NCBI RefSeq assembly: GCF_003664185.1
Contig: NZ_RCCS01000004.1
Span: forward strand, 124,001 to 188,000
Reading direction: 5' to 3'
Origin: Tenacibaculum discolor
GTDB taxonomy: Bacteria > Bacteroidota > Bacteroidia > Flavobacteriales > Flavobacteriaceae
Length of the DNA stretch: 64,000 nucleotides
Shown here: piece by piece, positions 55,422-63,356 of the stretch
How positions within the stretch are numbered: the first letter of the stretch is position 1
Layout of the letters: each line of letters starts with the position of its first letter
The notes under the pieces: model-generated
What the model was told of the DNA's origin: nothing
What the model saw: the letters and a program-made list of their open reading frames with translations, nothing else
Databases searched by the model: none
Translations under genes and position numbers: made by a program

Positions 55422-58400
55422 ATGATAAAATCGGATGTAATAAAAAAATTAGGTTTTGATAGAGCTATATCAGTTCCTACCCATGAAGATTATGCTCATT
55501 TATCTGAAAGTCAGCAATCAGTTTTAAGTGATATTAAATACTTTGGTATTGACAAAGTTTATTTTTCAACTGATACAGATAGTAATAGTTATCCGTCTAT
55601 ATTTTTGAAAGAAGTAGATTCTTTTAACTCTGATGTTTTATTTGAAATCACCAATATTCATAGACTTATATGGAATTATAAAAAAGTACTTTTCTTTTAT
55701 GTTTATAGTGATACTGAAATTCGTATTTACAATTGCTCTGAGAAGCCTCTAATTATTACTGAAGAAAAAAAAGATTTAAATTCAGAACTTAAAAAAATAG
55801 AATTAAAATCTTATGAGTTTAAAGATGAGAGGGCTTTAGAAGAGTTATCAAATTTATTTTCTACTATTTCTGTTGATTCTGGAGTTATTTGGACTATCGA
55901 AGAAGCTTATACAATTCGAGAAAAAATAAATTTACAAAGAAGGGTTGATAAATATCTTGTTAAGAGTTTAATAAATACAGCTAAGCAATTACAATCTGAG
56001 GGGCTTGGTATTAATGCTATTCATAAAATAATTATGCGATCTTTATTCCTCTTATATCTTGAGGATAGAGGTGCAACTGATGAAAAGTTTTATTCACAAA
56101 TTAAAAATGGTGCTAAATCTTATTTTGATATTTTAGATAATGATTCAGATACATACACATTATTTAATAAACTTCAAGAACATTTTAATGGAAATGTTTT
56201 TACAATTGACGAAGACGAACAAATTACAGTCTCTCAATTAAAACTAATAAAAAAGTGTTTTATTAGTGGGAATGATGATAATTATGGACAAATTCAGTTA
56301 TTTGATAATTGGAGATTATTTGATTTCAGTATTATTCAAATTGAATTATTAAGTGAGATATATGAAAATTTCTTATCTGAAATTAATCCTGAATTAAAAC
56401 AAAAAACAGGAACATATTATACACCTCCTTCTCTAGTTGAGCTCATCTTGAATGAGAAGTTACCTGTTTCAAAACAAGAAAAAAAATATAGATTAAAAGT
56501 ATTAGATCCTTCATGTGGGTCTGGGATATTTTTAGTACAAAGTTTTAAAAGACTTGTAAAGAGATATGAAAATAAACATGGGAAAAAATTAACAGATTTT
56601 AATATTCTAAAAAAAATATTATTAGAAAATATTTATGGAATTGAAATTCATCCTCAATCAATTAAGGTTACAGCTTTTAGTTTGTATTTAGCTTTAGTAG
56701 ACAATTTGAATCCAAAAACACTATGGCAAAACAAAGACTATAGGCTACCTTATTTAATTAACAATCCTGATGACCTATCGTTAAAAAAGCAAGGGAGCAA
56801 CCTTTATTGCAGAGACACAATTGATACAAATGAGGAAATAGAGAACATTGAATTTGATTTGGTTGTAGGTAATCCTCCTTTTGGAACAAAAGATTTATTA
56901 CCATCAATAAGAAATTACTGCAATAAATACGGTTTTGCTAAAGAAATGGTTTTACCTTTTCTACATAAATCAATAAAGTTTAGCCCAAATGGGGAGATTG
57001 CATTAATTTTCAATACTAAGGTTTTAACAAATACAGGAAGTACTTATTCAAATTTTAGACAATGGATATTTAATGATTGTTATGTAGAGAAAGTCTATAA
57101 TTTTTCAATTTTACGGAATGCTAAAAAGAATTTTGGCGGACAACTATTCGGTTCGGCTACAGGCCCTATAAGCATTGTTTATTATAGAAATAATCCTCCT
57201 GAAAATAAATCTGATAAAGTTATCTATTATGCTCCAAAAACTTATATTAAGTCTAATGTAATTGAAGGTGTAAGTATAGATCCTACAGATGTAAAATATA
57301 TTCCTAGAGTAGAGTGTCAAAAAAAAGATACAAGTATATGGAAAATAGCTATGTGGGGAAGTCTGAAGGATTTAGAGTTCTTGAAAAGATTAATCAAAAA
57401 GCATCCATCAATTAAAGGTTTTCTTAAAAAAGAGAGTATTGATTATGGGGTAGGGTTTGAATTAAGCAGTCCAAATGATAAGTTAAATACAGAAATTAAA
57501 AACTTACCTATTCATACACCTAAGAATATAGATTACTATTATACTCCTGTACCTTCAAAAAGAATTGAAAACATTAAATTTAGAAGATTAGGTAAGCAAG
57601 AAGCCTATATGACCCAACATATATTGTTGAATGAAGGAGTTAAGGTAAACGAAGTGACTAATAGTTTAAGCGTGATGTCTTCTTTTGTAGAATATAAAAG
57701 TGCTTATACTAAGGGGATTGTAGGGGTTTTTTCAAGAAAAGATGATTTTGATACTTTAAAAATATTAACACTTTATTTAAATTCTTCATTTATAAAATAT
57801 TTTGCGTTTTTAACTACTTCTAGCTGGGGAATTGAAAGAGATGTGGTAAAACATAAGGAACTTTTCCAGGCTCCTTACATCTTGTCAAACATAGATCAAA
57901 AAACTAATAAAAAATTGTTGAATTTGTTTAATCAACTTTTAAAAGAAAAGAAAGAAATAATACAGGTGAAATCTGATGTTGAAGAACAAGTACAGGAATT
58001 AATTTTTAATAATTTCTCAAGAAGAGAAAGGTTTATTGTTGATGATCTAATCAACAACATAGACTTATTTCACAAAGGAGAGAAATCAAGAATGTTATTA
58101 CCTGTAGTTAATGTGAAAAATTATTCTGAGGTTATTTTAAATGAATTAAATAACTTTTTAAGTGGTCAAAATATCTACGCAAATATTACAACTTATGAAA
58201 TTCATCGATTTTCACCTCTTATGATGATAAAGGTTTCTTTTGAGAGTTCTAAGAAAGAAATCTTTCAGTCAGATGAAGATATTAGTAATGCTCTTAAAAA
58301 AATTGATAAACACTTATGGGAAAAGAAATCTACAAATATTTATTTTAGAAAAAAGCTTAATTATAAAAGAAACGACTCTATCTATTTGATTAGACCTAAT

Positions 58401-58478
58401 CAAAGAAGATTTTGGTCAGAAGCAATTGCTTTAGACGATGCAGAAGAGTTAATTCTTGAAATTTTAAATGGTATTTAA
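55422..58478 (+). CDS. N6-adenine DNA methyltransferase (large type II/IIG-like)
   Basis: 1018 residues. An N-terminal region of ~330 residues precedes the methylase core: TGTYYTPPSLVELILNEKLP, SAM motif I LDPSCGSGIFLVQSF (near residue 361), IYGIEIHPQSIKVTAFSLYL, and catalytic motif IV NPPFG (near residue 483). A C-terminal ~400 residues (target recognition and helical parts, e.g. YKSAYTKGIVGVFSRKDDF) follow. It methylates adenine in DNA, protecting the host. No clear nuclease motif is seen in the N-terminal part, and the next gene, 3 bases on, could supply cleavage. BREX PglX is a less likely alternative because no other BREX genes are adjacent. Confidence 0.88.
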   Translation: MIKSDVIKKLGFDRAISVPTHEDYAHLSESQQSVLSDIKYFGIDKVYFSTDTDSNSYPSIFLKEVDSFNSDVLFEITNIHRLIWNYKKVLFFYVYSDTEIRIYNCSEKPLIITEEKKDLNSELKKIELKSYEFKDERALEELSNLFSTISVDSGVIWTIEEAYTIREKINLQRRVDKYLVKSLINTAKQLQSEGLGINAIHKIIMRSLFLLYLEDRGATDEKFYSQIKNGAKSYFDILDNDSDTYTLFNKLQEHFNGNVFTIDEDEQITVSQLKLIKKCFISGNDDNYGQIQLFDNWRLFDFSIIQIELLSEIYENFLSEINPELKQKTGTYYTPPSLVELILNEKLPVSKQEKKYRLKVLDPSCGSGIFLVQSFKRLVKRYENKHGKKLTDFNILKKILLENIYGIEIHPQSIKVTAFSLYLALVDNLNPKTLWQNKDYRLPYLINNPDDLSLKKQGSNLYCRDTIDTNEEIENIEFDLVVGNPPFGTKDLLPSIRNYCNKYGFAKEMVLPFLHKSIKFSPNGEIALIFNTKVLTNTGSTYSNFRQWIFNDCYVEKVYNFSILRNAKKNFGGQLFGSATGPISIVYYRNNPPENKSDKVIYYAPKTYIKSNVIEGVSIDPTDVKYIPRVECQKKDTSIWKIAMWGSLKDLEFLKRLIKKHPSIKGFLKKESIDYGVGFELSSPNDKLNTEIKNLPIHTPKNIDYYYTPVPSKRIENIKFRRLGKQEAYMTQHILLNEGVKVNEVTNSLSVMSSFVEYKSAYTKGIVGVFSRKDDFDTLKILTLYLNSSFIKYFAFLTTSSWGIERDVVKHKELFQAPYILSNIDQKTNKKLLNLFNQLLKEKKEIIQVKSDVEEQVQELIFNNFSRRERFIVDDLINNIDLFHKGEKSRMLLPVVNVKNYSEVILNELNNFLSGQNIYANITTYEIHRFSPLMMIKVSFESSKKEIFQSDEDISNALKKIDKHLWEKKSTNIYFRKKLNYKRNDSIYLIRPNQRRFWSEAIALDDAEELILEILNGI

Positions 58479-58481
58479 AAT

Positions 58482-59099
58482 ATGAGCTTGAATATTGATA
58501 TTGCTAAAAAATTTCGAAAAGCTTTTGAAACAAGATGTTTTACACTAATTGTTGATGCATATAAAGTTGCTATAGATAATAAATCTATCAAGTTGGATTG
58601 GGATGAAAATGATGTTACTGCTGAATTACATAGTTATATTGATTCAAATCAAAAACGTATTGACTGGAAAATAATAACAAATGTAGAGCAACATATACCA
58701 AAAAAGAATATTGAAAAAGAAAAAGGATTCGCAGCTAAATTTCCAAGAATAGACATGCGTTTAACCACTTTTAGTTCTGACCAGGAATATAAATATCACT
58801 TAGAAGCAAAGAACCTAAAACAAAATAGCTCAAAATTAAAAAGAAGATATATTGATACAGGAATAGATAATTTTGTGTCTAAAAAATATTTAAATGGAAG
58901 TATTATCGGATACTTATTAGAAGGAGAAGTTCAAAAGACTATCGGTGGAATTAATTCTTTATTAACTAAGGATAATAGAGAAGATGAATTTTTAAATTCA
59001 AAAGTACTCACTTTGCATCCTGATTATTATGAATCTGAACATCCTGGTATAGAAATCTTAAAGCATATTGTTTTTGATTTTACAAAAACTGGTACTTAA
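58482..59099 (+). CDS. Putative PD-(D/E)XK-type endonuclease partner of the methylase
   Basis: 205 residues, no family I can name. A plausible PD-(D/E)XK active site is visible: Glu48 on a helix (VTAELHSYID), Asp91 in FPRIDMRL and Glu108-x-Lys110 in YKYHLEAKNL, separated by a strand hairpin as in that fold. With a methylase gene 3 bases upstream, the natural reading is the restriction half of a restriction-modification system, though it could be a non-cleaving partner. Assigned from motifs and context only. Confidence 0.62.
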   Translation: MSLNIDIAKKFRKAFETRCFTLIVDAYKVAIDNKSIKLDWDENDVTAELHSYIDSNQKRIDWKIITNVEQHIPKKNIEKEKGFAAKFPRIDMRLTTFSSDQEYKYHLEAKNLKQNSSKLKRRYIDTGIDNFVSKKYLNGSIIGYLLEGEVQKTIGGINSLLTKDNREDEFLNSKVLTLHPDYYESEHPGIEILKHIVFDFTKTGT

Positions 59100-59129
59100 A
59101 GAATATTTTTTTAACTCTATAATATTAAT

Positions 59130-59852
59130 GTGAAAAAAACAACCTTACGATTCAATATAAATACTCTTTCAGGTTATGATTTTTATCCTTTTCTTGATGT
59201 AGCTAATTTAATAGATTATTCTTTAGAACTTAGAAATCAAACCTCAAGCTCTAAATTAAAAACTTCGATAAATTACAATATTATTCTTCAATGCTGCACT
59301 TTTTTAGAGGGCTCTTTAGGACAGATATTTGATTCAATTATTGAGTTTAGGAAAAATAATATTTTAAATTCAAATGATAAATATAAAGAATATACAATAC
59401 AGACTTTAAATGATCTAGAAAAACGTATTGACAAAGCCCAATGGATGAATTATCCTGACATTTACAATTCTCTTTTTGGTCACAAACTATCTTCTAAGAT
59501 AAACAATGAATCTTGGAAGGCTTTTCAAATTATGTTTAAACTTAGAAATGCCATTACTCATGGAAATGTAATTACGATTGAATACACACCTATTGATCAA
59601 TCCAATAACTGTAAAATTGAAGTTCTTAAAAAATACTCTGATATTTATGACTATTTTAGTGAAAAAAAACTCATCGAAACTAATACTTATGGCTTTGTAC
59701 ATTTAATGAATGATAAAGTCGCTAACTATTTTGCTGAAAAAATTCCTGGGTTTATTCAGGAGATTGTAAATTCAATTACCGATAAAAGTGAGCAGTCTAT
59801 TATAATGAATAGATTAATGTATTTGAATGAAAAAAAACAAGATAAAATATAA
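59130..59852 (+). CDS. HEPN-domain protein (candidate toxin RNase of the defence cassette)
   Basis: 240 residues, GTG start (no ATG until residue ~106). The middle part is helical, with Arg139 and His144 in LRNAITHGN forming the R-x4-H motif that HEPN RNases use for catalysis, and an acidic LNDLEKRIDKAQW helix before it. It lies 30 bases after the putative nuclease gene, probably in the same transcript. HEPN proteins near restriction systems often act as abortive-infection RNases or just as RNA binders. I did not find a matching antitoxin next to it. Confidence 0.7.
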   Translation: MKKTTLRFNINTLSGYDFYPFLDVANLIDYSLELRNQTSSSKLKTSINYNIILQCCTFLEGSLGQIFDSIIEFRKNNILNSNDKYKEYTIQTLNDLEKRIDKAQWMNYPDIYNSLFGHKLSSKINNESWKAFQIMFKLRNAITHGNVITIEYTPIDQSNNCKIEVLKKYSDIYDYFSEKKLIETNTYGFVHLMNDKVANYFAEKIPGFIQEIVNSITDKSEQSIIMNRLMYLNEKKQDKI

Positions 59853-59943
59853 TTACATCTAATACCTTTTCCTACATAATCTATTTATTTTTGTTTCGTA
59901 CTATACAATTAGTTTTTCTATTATAACAGAAGATGAAAAAAAT

Positions 59944-60094
59944 CTATGCTTTGACAAAGTCAAAGTATTCCGAATTATTTTTGCAGGCTCTTGCCTAAAA
60001 AATAATCCCTTTTTTCAATGAAAAAAGCGAACGCAGCTTTCGAAGAAAGTGTAGTGAGTACTACACTTCGTTTTTGATATACTTTGAGCCATAG
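59944..60094. repeat. Multi-hairpin palindromic element
   Basis: A 151-base region is bounded by paired arms (CTATG plus TCAAAGTAT on the left, ATACTTTGA plus CATAG on the right). Inside are a CTTTG-A-CAAAG hairpin; ATTATTTTTGC-AGGC-TCTT-GCCT-AAAAAATAAT (step-wise stem); CTTTTTTCA/TGAAAAAAG; and AGTGTAGT-GAGT-ACTACACT. It sits between the ends of two converging genes. It may be a fold-back non-autonomous element, a structured RNA or transfer-related DNA. Confidence 0.6.
60029..60067 (+). repeat. 39-bp inverted repeat, left copy
   Basis: Its reverse complement matches 61182-61220 at 36 of 39 positions. It runs from GAACGCAGCTTTCGAAG to GTACTACACT and includes a small hairpin of its own. The two copies face each other around the membrane-protein gene 60133-61002. 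Confidence 0.8.
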
Positions 60095-60132
60095 CTAACA
60101 AAACCTTTCTATTTTCAACTTATCTAATTAAT

Positions 60133-61002
60133 TTAATTTTGCTTAATTTCTTGTTCTTTTATACTAGACTGAAAGACTAACTCTGAAATATAATTTTGAT
60201 TTATTGAGGAAACCTTAAAACTTTTTTTAAATACTATTTCACCTTTCAAAGTATCCGATGAAATAATACTATCCGTACATAAAAAATAATATTTATCATT
60301 TTGTCCAATTAAGTACTTTTTAATTTTATTCTCCCCTCTTAAAGTTTCATCAAAGTTAAGCTCCACTTTGTCTTTTGTTTTTAGGTAAACTTTTTCCCTT
60401 GTTGTTTGGATATCTGATGCCATAAATTCACCAAATAATTTACCGTTAAAAAAAAAGATAATTAATAGCACAAAAACTGTTAAAAACAAACTTACTATAT
60501 GCTTTTTTCTTAGAAGAATAAAAAATATCATCATCACAAAAATATTAGAGAATAAAAGGATGCATACATTATACAAGTCTATAAGAGGTAAAATAACAAC
60601 TAAAAAAAAACCTACTGATAAAATAACAGAAATAGACAATAAAAATATTGTAAGTCTAGTTATGGAAAAAGGCTTATCTTTTTCGTATAAATAATACTCA
60701 ATAATTGCTGATAACCCTATAAAAACAAAAAAAAGAATCAATGTCATTGGTATAAAATTAGAATATAATTCTATAGATTTTATAAAAAATACATGCATTG
60801 ACTCATATGTGTTTTCCCTGAAGTAATTATAACCAAAAACCTTAAAATAACTTTTAGTGTATGAATAAACAAACACCCAATAAATAATTGAGACTAAAAA
60901 AAAGAAAACTGAAATCCCTCCTCTAGCTGTAAAACCTATATTTACTTTTTTTTTAAACCACTCTTCTATATTTGCTAAAATATTATGATTTTTTCCTTTC
61001 AT
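60133..61002 (-). CDS. Multi-pass membrane protein of unknown function
   Basis: 289 residues from the ATG at 61002 (an upstream start at 61044 adds 14 residues). The N terminus is basic and cytoplasmic (KNHNILANIEEWFKKKVN). About six membrane helices are readable, e.g. GGISVFFFLVSIIYWVFVYS, FIPMTLILFFVFIGLSAIIE, LLSISVILSVGFFLVVILPL and IVSLFLTVFVLLIIFFF. The last ~90 residues are soluble, with a strand-rich pattern (DKYYFLCTDSIISSDTLKGE). No family recognised. Flanked on both sides by a 39-bp inverted repeat, so it may move or be exchanged as a unit. Probably cargo of the mobile element. Confidence 0.78.
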   Translation of the reverse strand: MKGKNHNILANIEEWFKKKVNIGFTARGGISVFFFLVSIIYWVFVYSYTKSYFKVFGYNYFRENTYESMHVFFIKSIELYSNFIPMTLILFFVFIGLSAIIEYYLYEKDKPFSITRLTIFLLSISVILSVGFFLVVILPLIDLYNVCILLFSNIFVMMIFFILLRKKHIVSLFLTVFVLLIIFFFNGKLFGEFMASDIQTTREKVYLKTKDKVELNFDETLRGENKIKKYLIGQNDKYYFLCTDSIISSDTLKGEIVFKKSFKVSSINQNYISELVFQSSIKEQEIKQN

Positions 61003-61067
61003 TGACTTTATTTTTAAATTAGATAAAAAACATTTTTTTAGCAAATAAAAAAATTATATATTGAACT

Positions 61068-61128
61068 ATCTACAGAAAAATCTGTAGATTTCTTTTTCAT
61101 AGCAATTTTCCCACTTCTCATGAAGTGG
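61068..61128 (+). repeat. Two adjacent hairpins upstream of the membrane-protein gene
   Basis: ATCTACAG / CTGTAGAT (61068-61089, six-base loop) followed by TTTCTTTTT, then CCCACTTC / GAAGTGGG (61110-61129, TCAT loop) followed by TTTATTTTT. Both look like plus-strand terminators, although no plus-strand gene ends just upstream; they may insulate the membrane-protein gene. Confidence 0.5.
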
Positions 61129-61181
61129 GTTTATTTTTAAATAAAAAAAGCCCATCAAAACTTTATTGACGAGCCATTATT

Positions 61182-61220
61182 AGTGTAGTACTCACTGCAC
61201 TTTCTTCGAAAGCTAAGTTC
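61182..61220 (-). repeat. 39-bp inverted repeat, right copy
   Basis: Starts AGTGTAGTACTCACTGCACT and ends AAGTTC before a T run. 36 of 39 bases match the reverse complement of 60029-60067; differences at three positions. Confidence 0.8.
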
Positions 61221-61240
61221 TTTTTTTACTCAATTATCTA

Positions 61241-61260
61241 AAGTTAGGACAAATTGTCGG
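61241..61260 (+). repeat. 20-bp direct repeat, copy 1
   Basis: AAGTTAGGACAAATTGTCGG, matching 18 of 20 bases of the copy at 61574-61593. It overlaps the last codons of the small secreted-protein gene that lies between the copies. Confidence 0.7.
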
Positions 61261-61558
61261 CAGCACTATTTCTATTAGTTTTTGAATGTCTTATAATCTT
61301 TTCGATTTCTTCTAATTTTGCTTTTAAAAGCCTATTTTGATGCTCTAAAGTTTCAATGCTTAATCTATGAATTTCAAACACTTTCTCATTCCTAGCTTTG
61401 ATTAATTTATTATAGATAGCTCTCTTAGCTATGTTATTCTCTCTTATTTGAACTACAAGTTTTTCAACTAAGCTATATTTATCAAGACTTGGCTTATTTT
61501 GTGCCATCACACAATGACTCATCATCAGAACTAGTGATATTATTAAATATTTCTTCAT
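61244..61558 (-). CDS. Small secreted coiled-coil protein, unknown function
   Basis: 104 residues. Signal peptide (LVLMMSHCVMAQ) then a long charged helix (KLVVQIRENNIAKRAIYNKL, FEIHRLSIETLEHQNRLLKAKLEEIEKII) that would form a coiled coil, with a short Ser/Asn-rich end. No family recognised. It looks like an element-encoded periplasmic protein. Flanked by two 20-bp direct repeats; the downstream one covers its C-terminal codons. Confidence 0.72.
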   Translation of the reverse strand: MKKYLIISLVLMMSHCVMAQNKPSLDKYSLVEKLVVQIRENNIAKRAIYNKLIKARNEKVFEIHRLSIETLEHQNRLLKAKLEEIEKIIRHSKTNRNSAADNLS

Positions 61559-61573
61559 TTTTATTCTTTTTAA

Positions 61574-61593
61574 AAGTTAGGACATATAGTCGG
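61574..61593 (+). repeat. 20-bp direct repeat, copy 2
   Basis: AAGTTAGGACATATAGTCGG. It lies 16 bases upstream of the start codon of the small secreted protein and matches the copy at 61241-61260 with two differences. Confidence 0.7.
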
Positions 61594-61600
61594 TGAGTTC

Positions 61601-61700
61601 AAAATATAGTTACCGAAGTGAAACAAGCAAAGATTTGAGGTAAGGAACGAATGTGACTTAACGATGATTTTGCGAAGTTTGAACGAGGTAACTATATTTT
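61601..61700. repeat. Long imperfect hairpin (100 bases)
   Basis: Perfect 14-base outer arms (AAAATATAGTTACC / GGTAACTATATTTT) enclose 72 bases that continue to pair weakly (AAAC..GCAAA with TTTGC..GTTT, then GGTAAG with CTTAAC). T-rich sequence follows on the plus strand. It lies downstream of the outer-membrane protein gene on the minus strand. It may be a fold-back element, a processed small RNA or a large terminator. Confidence 0.6.
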
Positions 61701-61791
61701 TTTAATGCTATCAATAACTCTAAGTATTTTGTTTTAGGTTTCTTTAGCCATAACTCAAAAGCACTCGGTTTGATAGACTATTCTTTTTAGA

Positions 61792-62679
61792 TTATTTACC
61801 CAAATAATAGGTTATTCCTAAGTTAATTCCAAAAGATGAATAAGGAACTTTCTGTGACAACTGCTTTTCTGCAACAGGATTAGCTCCTAAAGGCAATTCA
61901 TCAACATACTCAACATTTTTATTAAAAATAGGTGCTAAATCTGAGTAACTTGAATGATTAAAAAGTATACTCCTTACTTCATCGATAGATCTAGTTTCAC
62001 CATTAACATTTGCTGAAAAATTAACCATCTTAGATGAATCTCTTGTAACACTAACCCCCATATACTCCAACTCTGCAAAAAGAAAAAGATTATTATTTAA
62101 GCCATACTTATACCCTACTGCTCCTATAAAACCTAAAGGAAGTCTTCCTTTATAATCTTGTGTATATTTTACATCAAGCTTTTCTGTCTGCGATAAAGCA
62201 ATATTTATCTTTCCTTTAGATTCTGTTCTACCTCCTAATTTAATTAAAGCTCCAAAACGCCCATAAATATTATTTGTAAAATTATAAACTAAAGAAGCCG
62301 AAGCTCCGTAAGCTCTCCCTCTTGATTCAATATTAATGTATTGCGATTGATCAGGTAAATCAATTAATAGATTTTTTTGATCTGCTCCATTTAAATATCC
62401 AAAACCAATTTCAACACCAAAGTTTTCATCAAAAAGGTAACCTCCTCGTAATTGAGTATTCAATCCTTCTCCATAACTACCATAAGTATTTTCTACTCTT
62501 GTTCTTGTAGTCTCTGTTCCGAACCTAACTCCAGCACTTGAAAAAGAATATCCTCCACTTGCCGAAACATAAAATTGTGAACTTGTTTTTTCTTCTAAAG
62601 TAATTTTATTGTTTTGCGCGTTTACTGGGATATAAAATATGAGCAACAACCCCAATAACACTTTGTTTGTTTTTATCAT
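61792..62679 (-). CDS. Outer-membrane beta-barrel protein (porin-like)
   Basis: 295 residues. Signal peptide (FYIPVNAQ). Mature part alternates in strands: FYVSASGGYSFSSAGVRFGT, LNTQLRGGYLFDENFGVEIG, AYGASASLVYNFTNNIYGRFG, LPLGFIGAVGYKYGLNNNLFLFAELEYMGVSV, and ends PYSSFGINLGITYYLGK. It resembles small OmpW/OprF-type barrels; transport role unknown. Start is at ATG 62679 where a 16-base repeat, shared with the region 70 bases upstream, covers the initiation site. Confidence 0.82.
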   Translation of the reverse strand: MIKTNKVLLGLLLIFYIPVNAQNNKITLEEKTSSQFYVSASGGYSFSSAGVRFGTETTRTRVENTYGSYGEGLNTQLRGGYLFDENFGVEIGFGYLNGADQKNLLIDLPDQSQYINIESRGRAYGASASLVYNFTNNIYGRFGALIKLGGRTESKGKINIALSQTEKLDVKYTQDYKGRLPLGFIGAVGYKYGLNNNLFLFAELEYMGVSVTRDSSKMVNFSANVNGETRSIDEVRSILFNHSSYSDLAPIFNKNVEYVDELPLGANPVAEKQLSQKVPYSSFGINLGITYYLGK

Positions 62680-62689
62680 TTCTTAATGT
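62674..62689 (-). repeat. 16-bp direct repeat at the barrel gene's start codon
   Basis: TATCATTTCTTAATGT includes the start codon (CAT on this strand) and the bases just upstream. An exact second copy lies at 62744-62759. Confidence 0.8.
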
Positions 62690-62743
62690 TTTAATTTAAT
62701 ACTAATTTTGTTTCATATAAGACACAATTCGCGGTTGTGCTTA

Positions 62744-62759
62744 TATCATTTCTTAATGT
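62744..62759 (-). repeat. 16-bp direct repeat, upstream copy (false initiation site)
   Basis: Identical to 62674-62689. On the minus strand this copy gives ATG ATA TAA, a two-codon frame. Between the copies is a CACAA/TTGTG hairpin (62712-62730), and just upstream a longer stem (GTAATCTAT/ATAGATTGC, near 62765-62787) that may end the gene to the right. Confidence 0.75.
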
Positions 62760-62792
62760 AGTAGGTAATCTATCTTATAGATTGCCTGCTCT

Positions 62793-63344
62793 TTAATGTA
62801 CTTCTAAGTCATTCCTAAACACGTTTTTAAAAGTTAATAAATCTCGATACCTATATAATTTATAGATCATGAATGACATACAACCAGCTACAAACAACAT
62901 TACTATGCTAAAAGAAAAAACTACTTTTTGAGCATCTAGATTAATTGTTGTTACCGTTCCATCTTGAAAGTTGACTTGCTCATAAGAAGGAGAAAAACCT
63001 TTTAAATATTCTACTGGTATCTCAAAAGGCAATGCAGCCATTGGGAAGACCATATAAGCTATTATTATATAGAAAACGACTGTTAACACTCCATTGATTA
63101 ATATTGTCCATAAAACAGCCTGTATAACAGTATCATCAACTATTATCTTCCTGTATAAATAAAGCACTACTAGTCCTAAAAAGTAAAAGACTAATGATGA
63201 TGTGAACACATAATCCAAGGTACTTTGATACTCATTCTTTTTCAATGCTATTATTGAAAACTCTACTGAATAGTACAGTATTATTAAAGCAATAATCAAT
63301 ACTATATATTTTGCAAATTTTAAAATTAGACTTACTCCTGACAT
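62793..63344 (-). CDS. Four-helix membrane protein next to conjugation genes, unknown function
   Basis: 183 residues. Four membrane helices: FAKYIVLIIALIILYYSVEF, LVFYFLGLVVLYLYRKIIV, AVLWTILINGVLTVVFYIII and VVFSFSIVMLFVAGCMSFMI. A loop of ~45 residues between helices 3 and 4 (PVEYLKGFSPSYEQVNFQDG) faces outside by the positive-inside rule. No family recognised. It begins 12 bases after the coupling-protein gene, so the two are one operon, and it is likely a conjugation-machine accessory or element cargo. Confidence 0.8.
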   Translation of the reverse strand: MSGVSLILKFAKYIVLIIALIILYYSVEFSIIALKKNEYQSTLDYVFTSSLVFYFLGLVVLYLYRKIIVDDTVIQAVLWTILINGVLTVVFYIIIAYMVFPMAALPFEIPVEYLKGFSPSYEQVNFQDGTVTTINLDAQKVVFSFSIVMLFVAGCMSFMIYKLYRYRDLLTFKNVFRNDLEVH

Positions 63345-63356
63345 GTTATTTATTTT

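Noticed and set aside
55422..58478. BREX PglX
   Set aside because: Size and methylase core would fit loosely, but brxC, pglZ and other BREX genes are not adjacent; the small downstream nuclease candidate fits a restriction set better.
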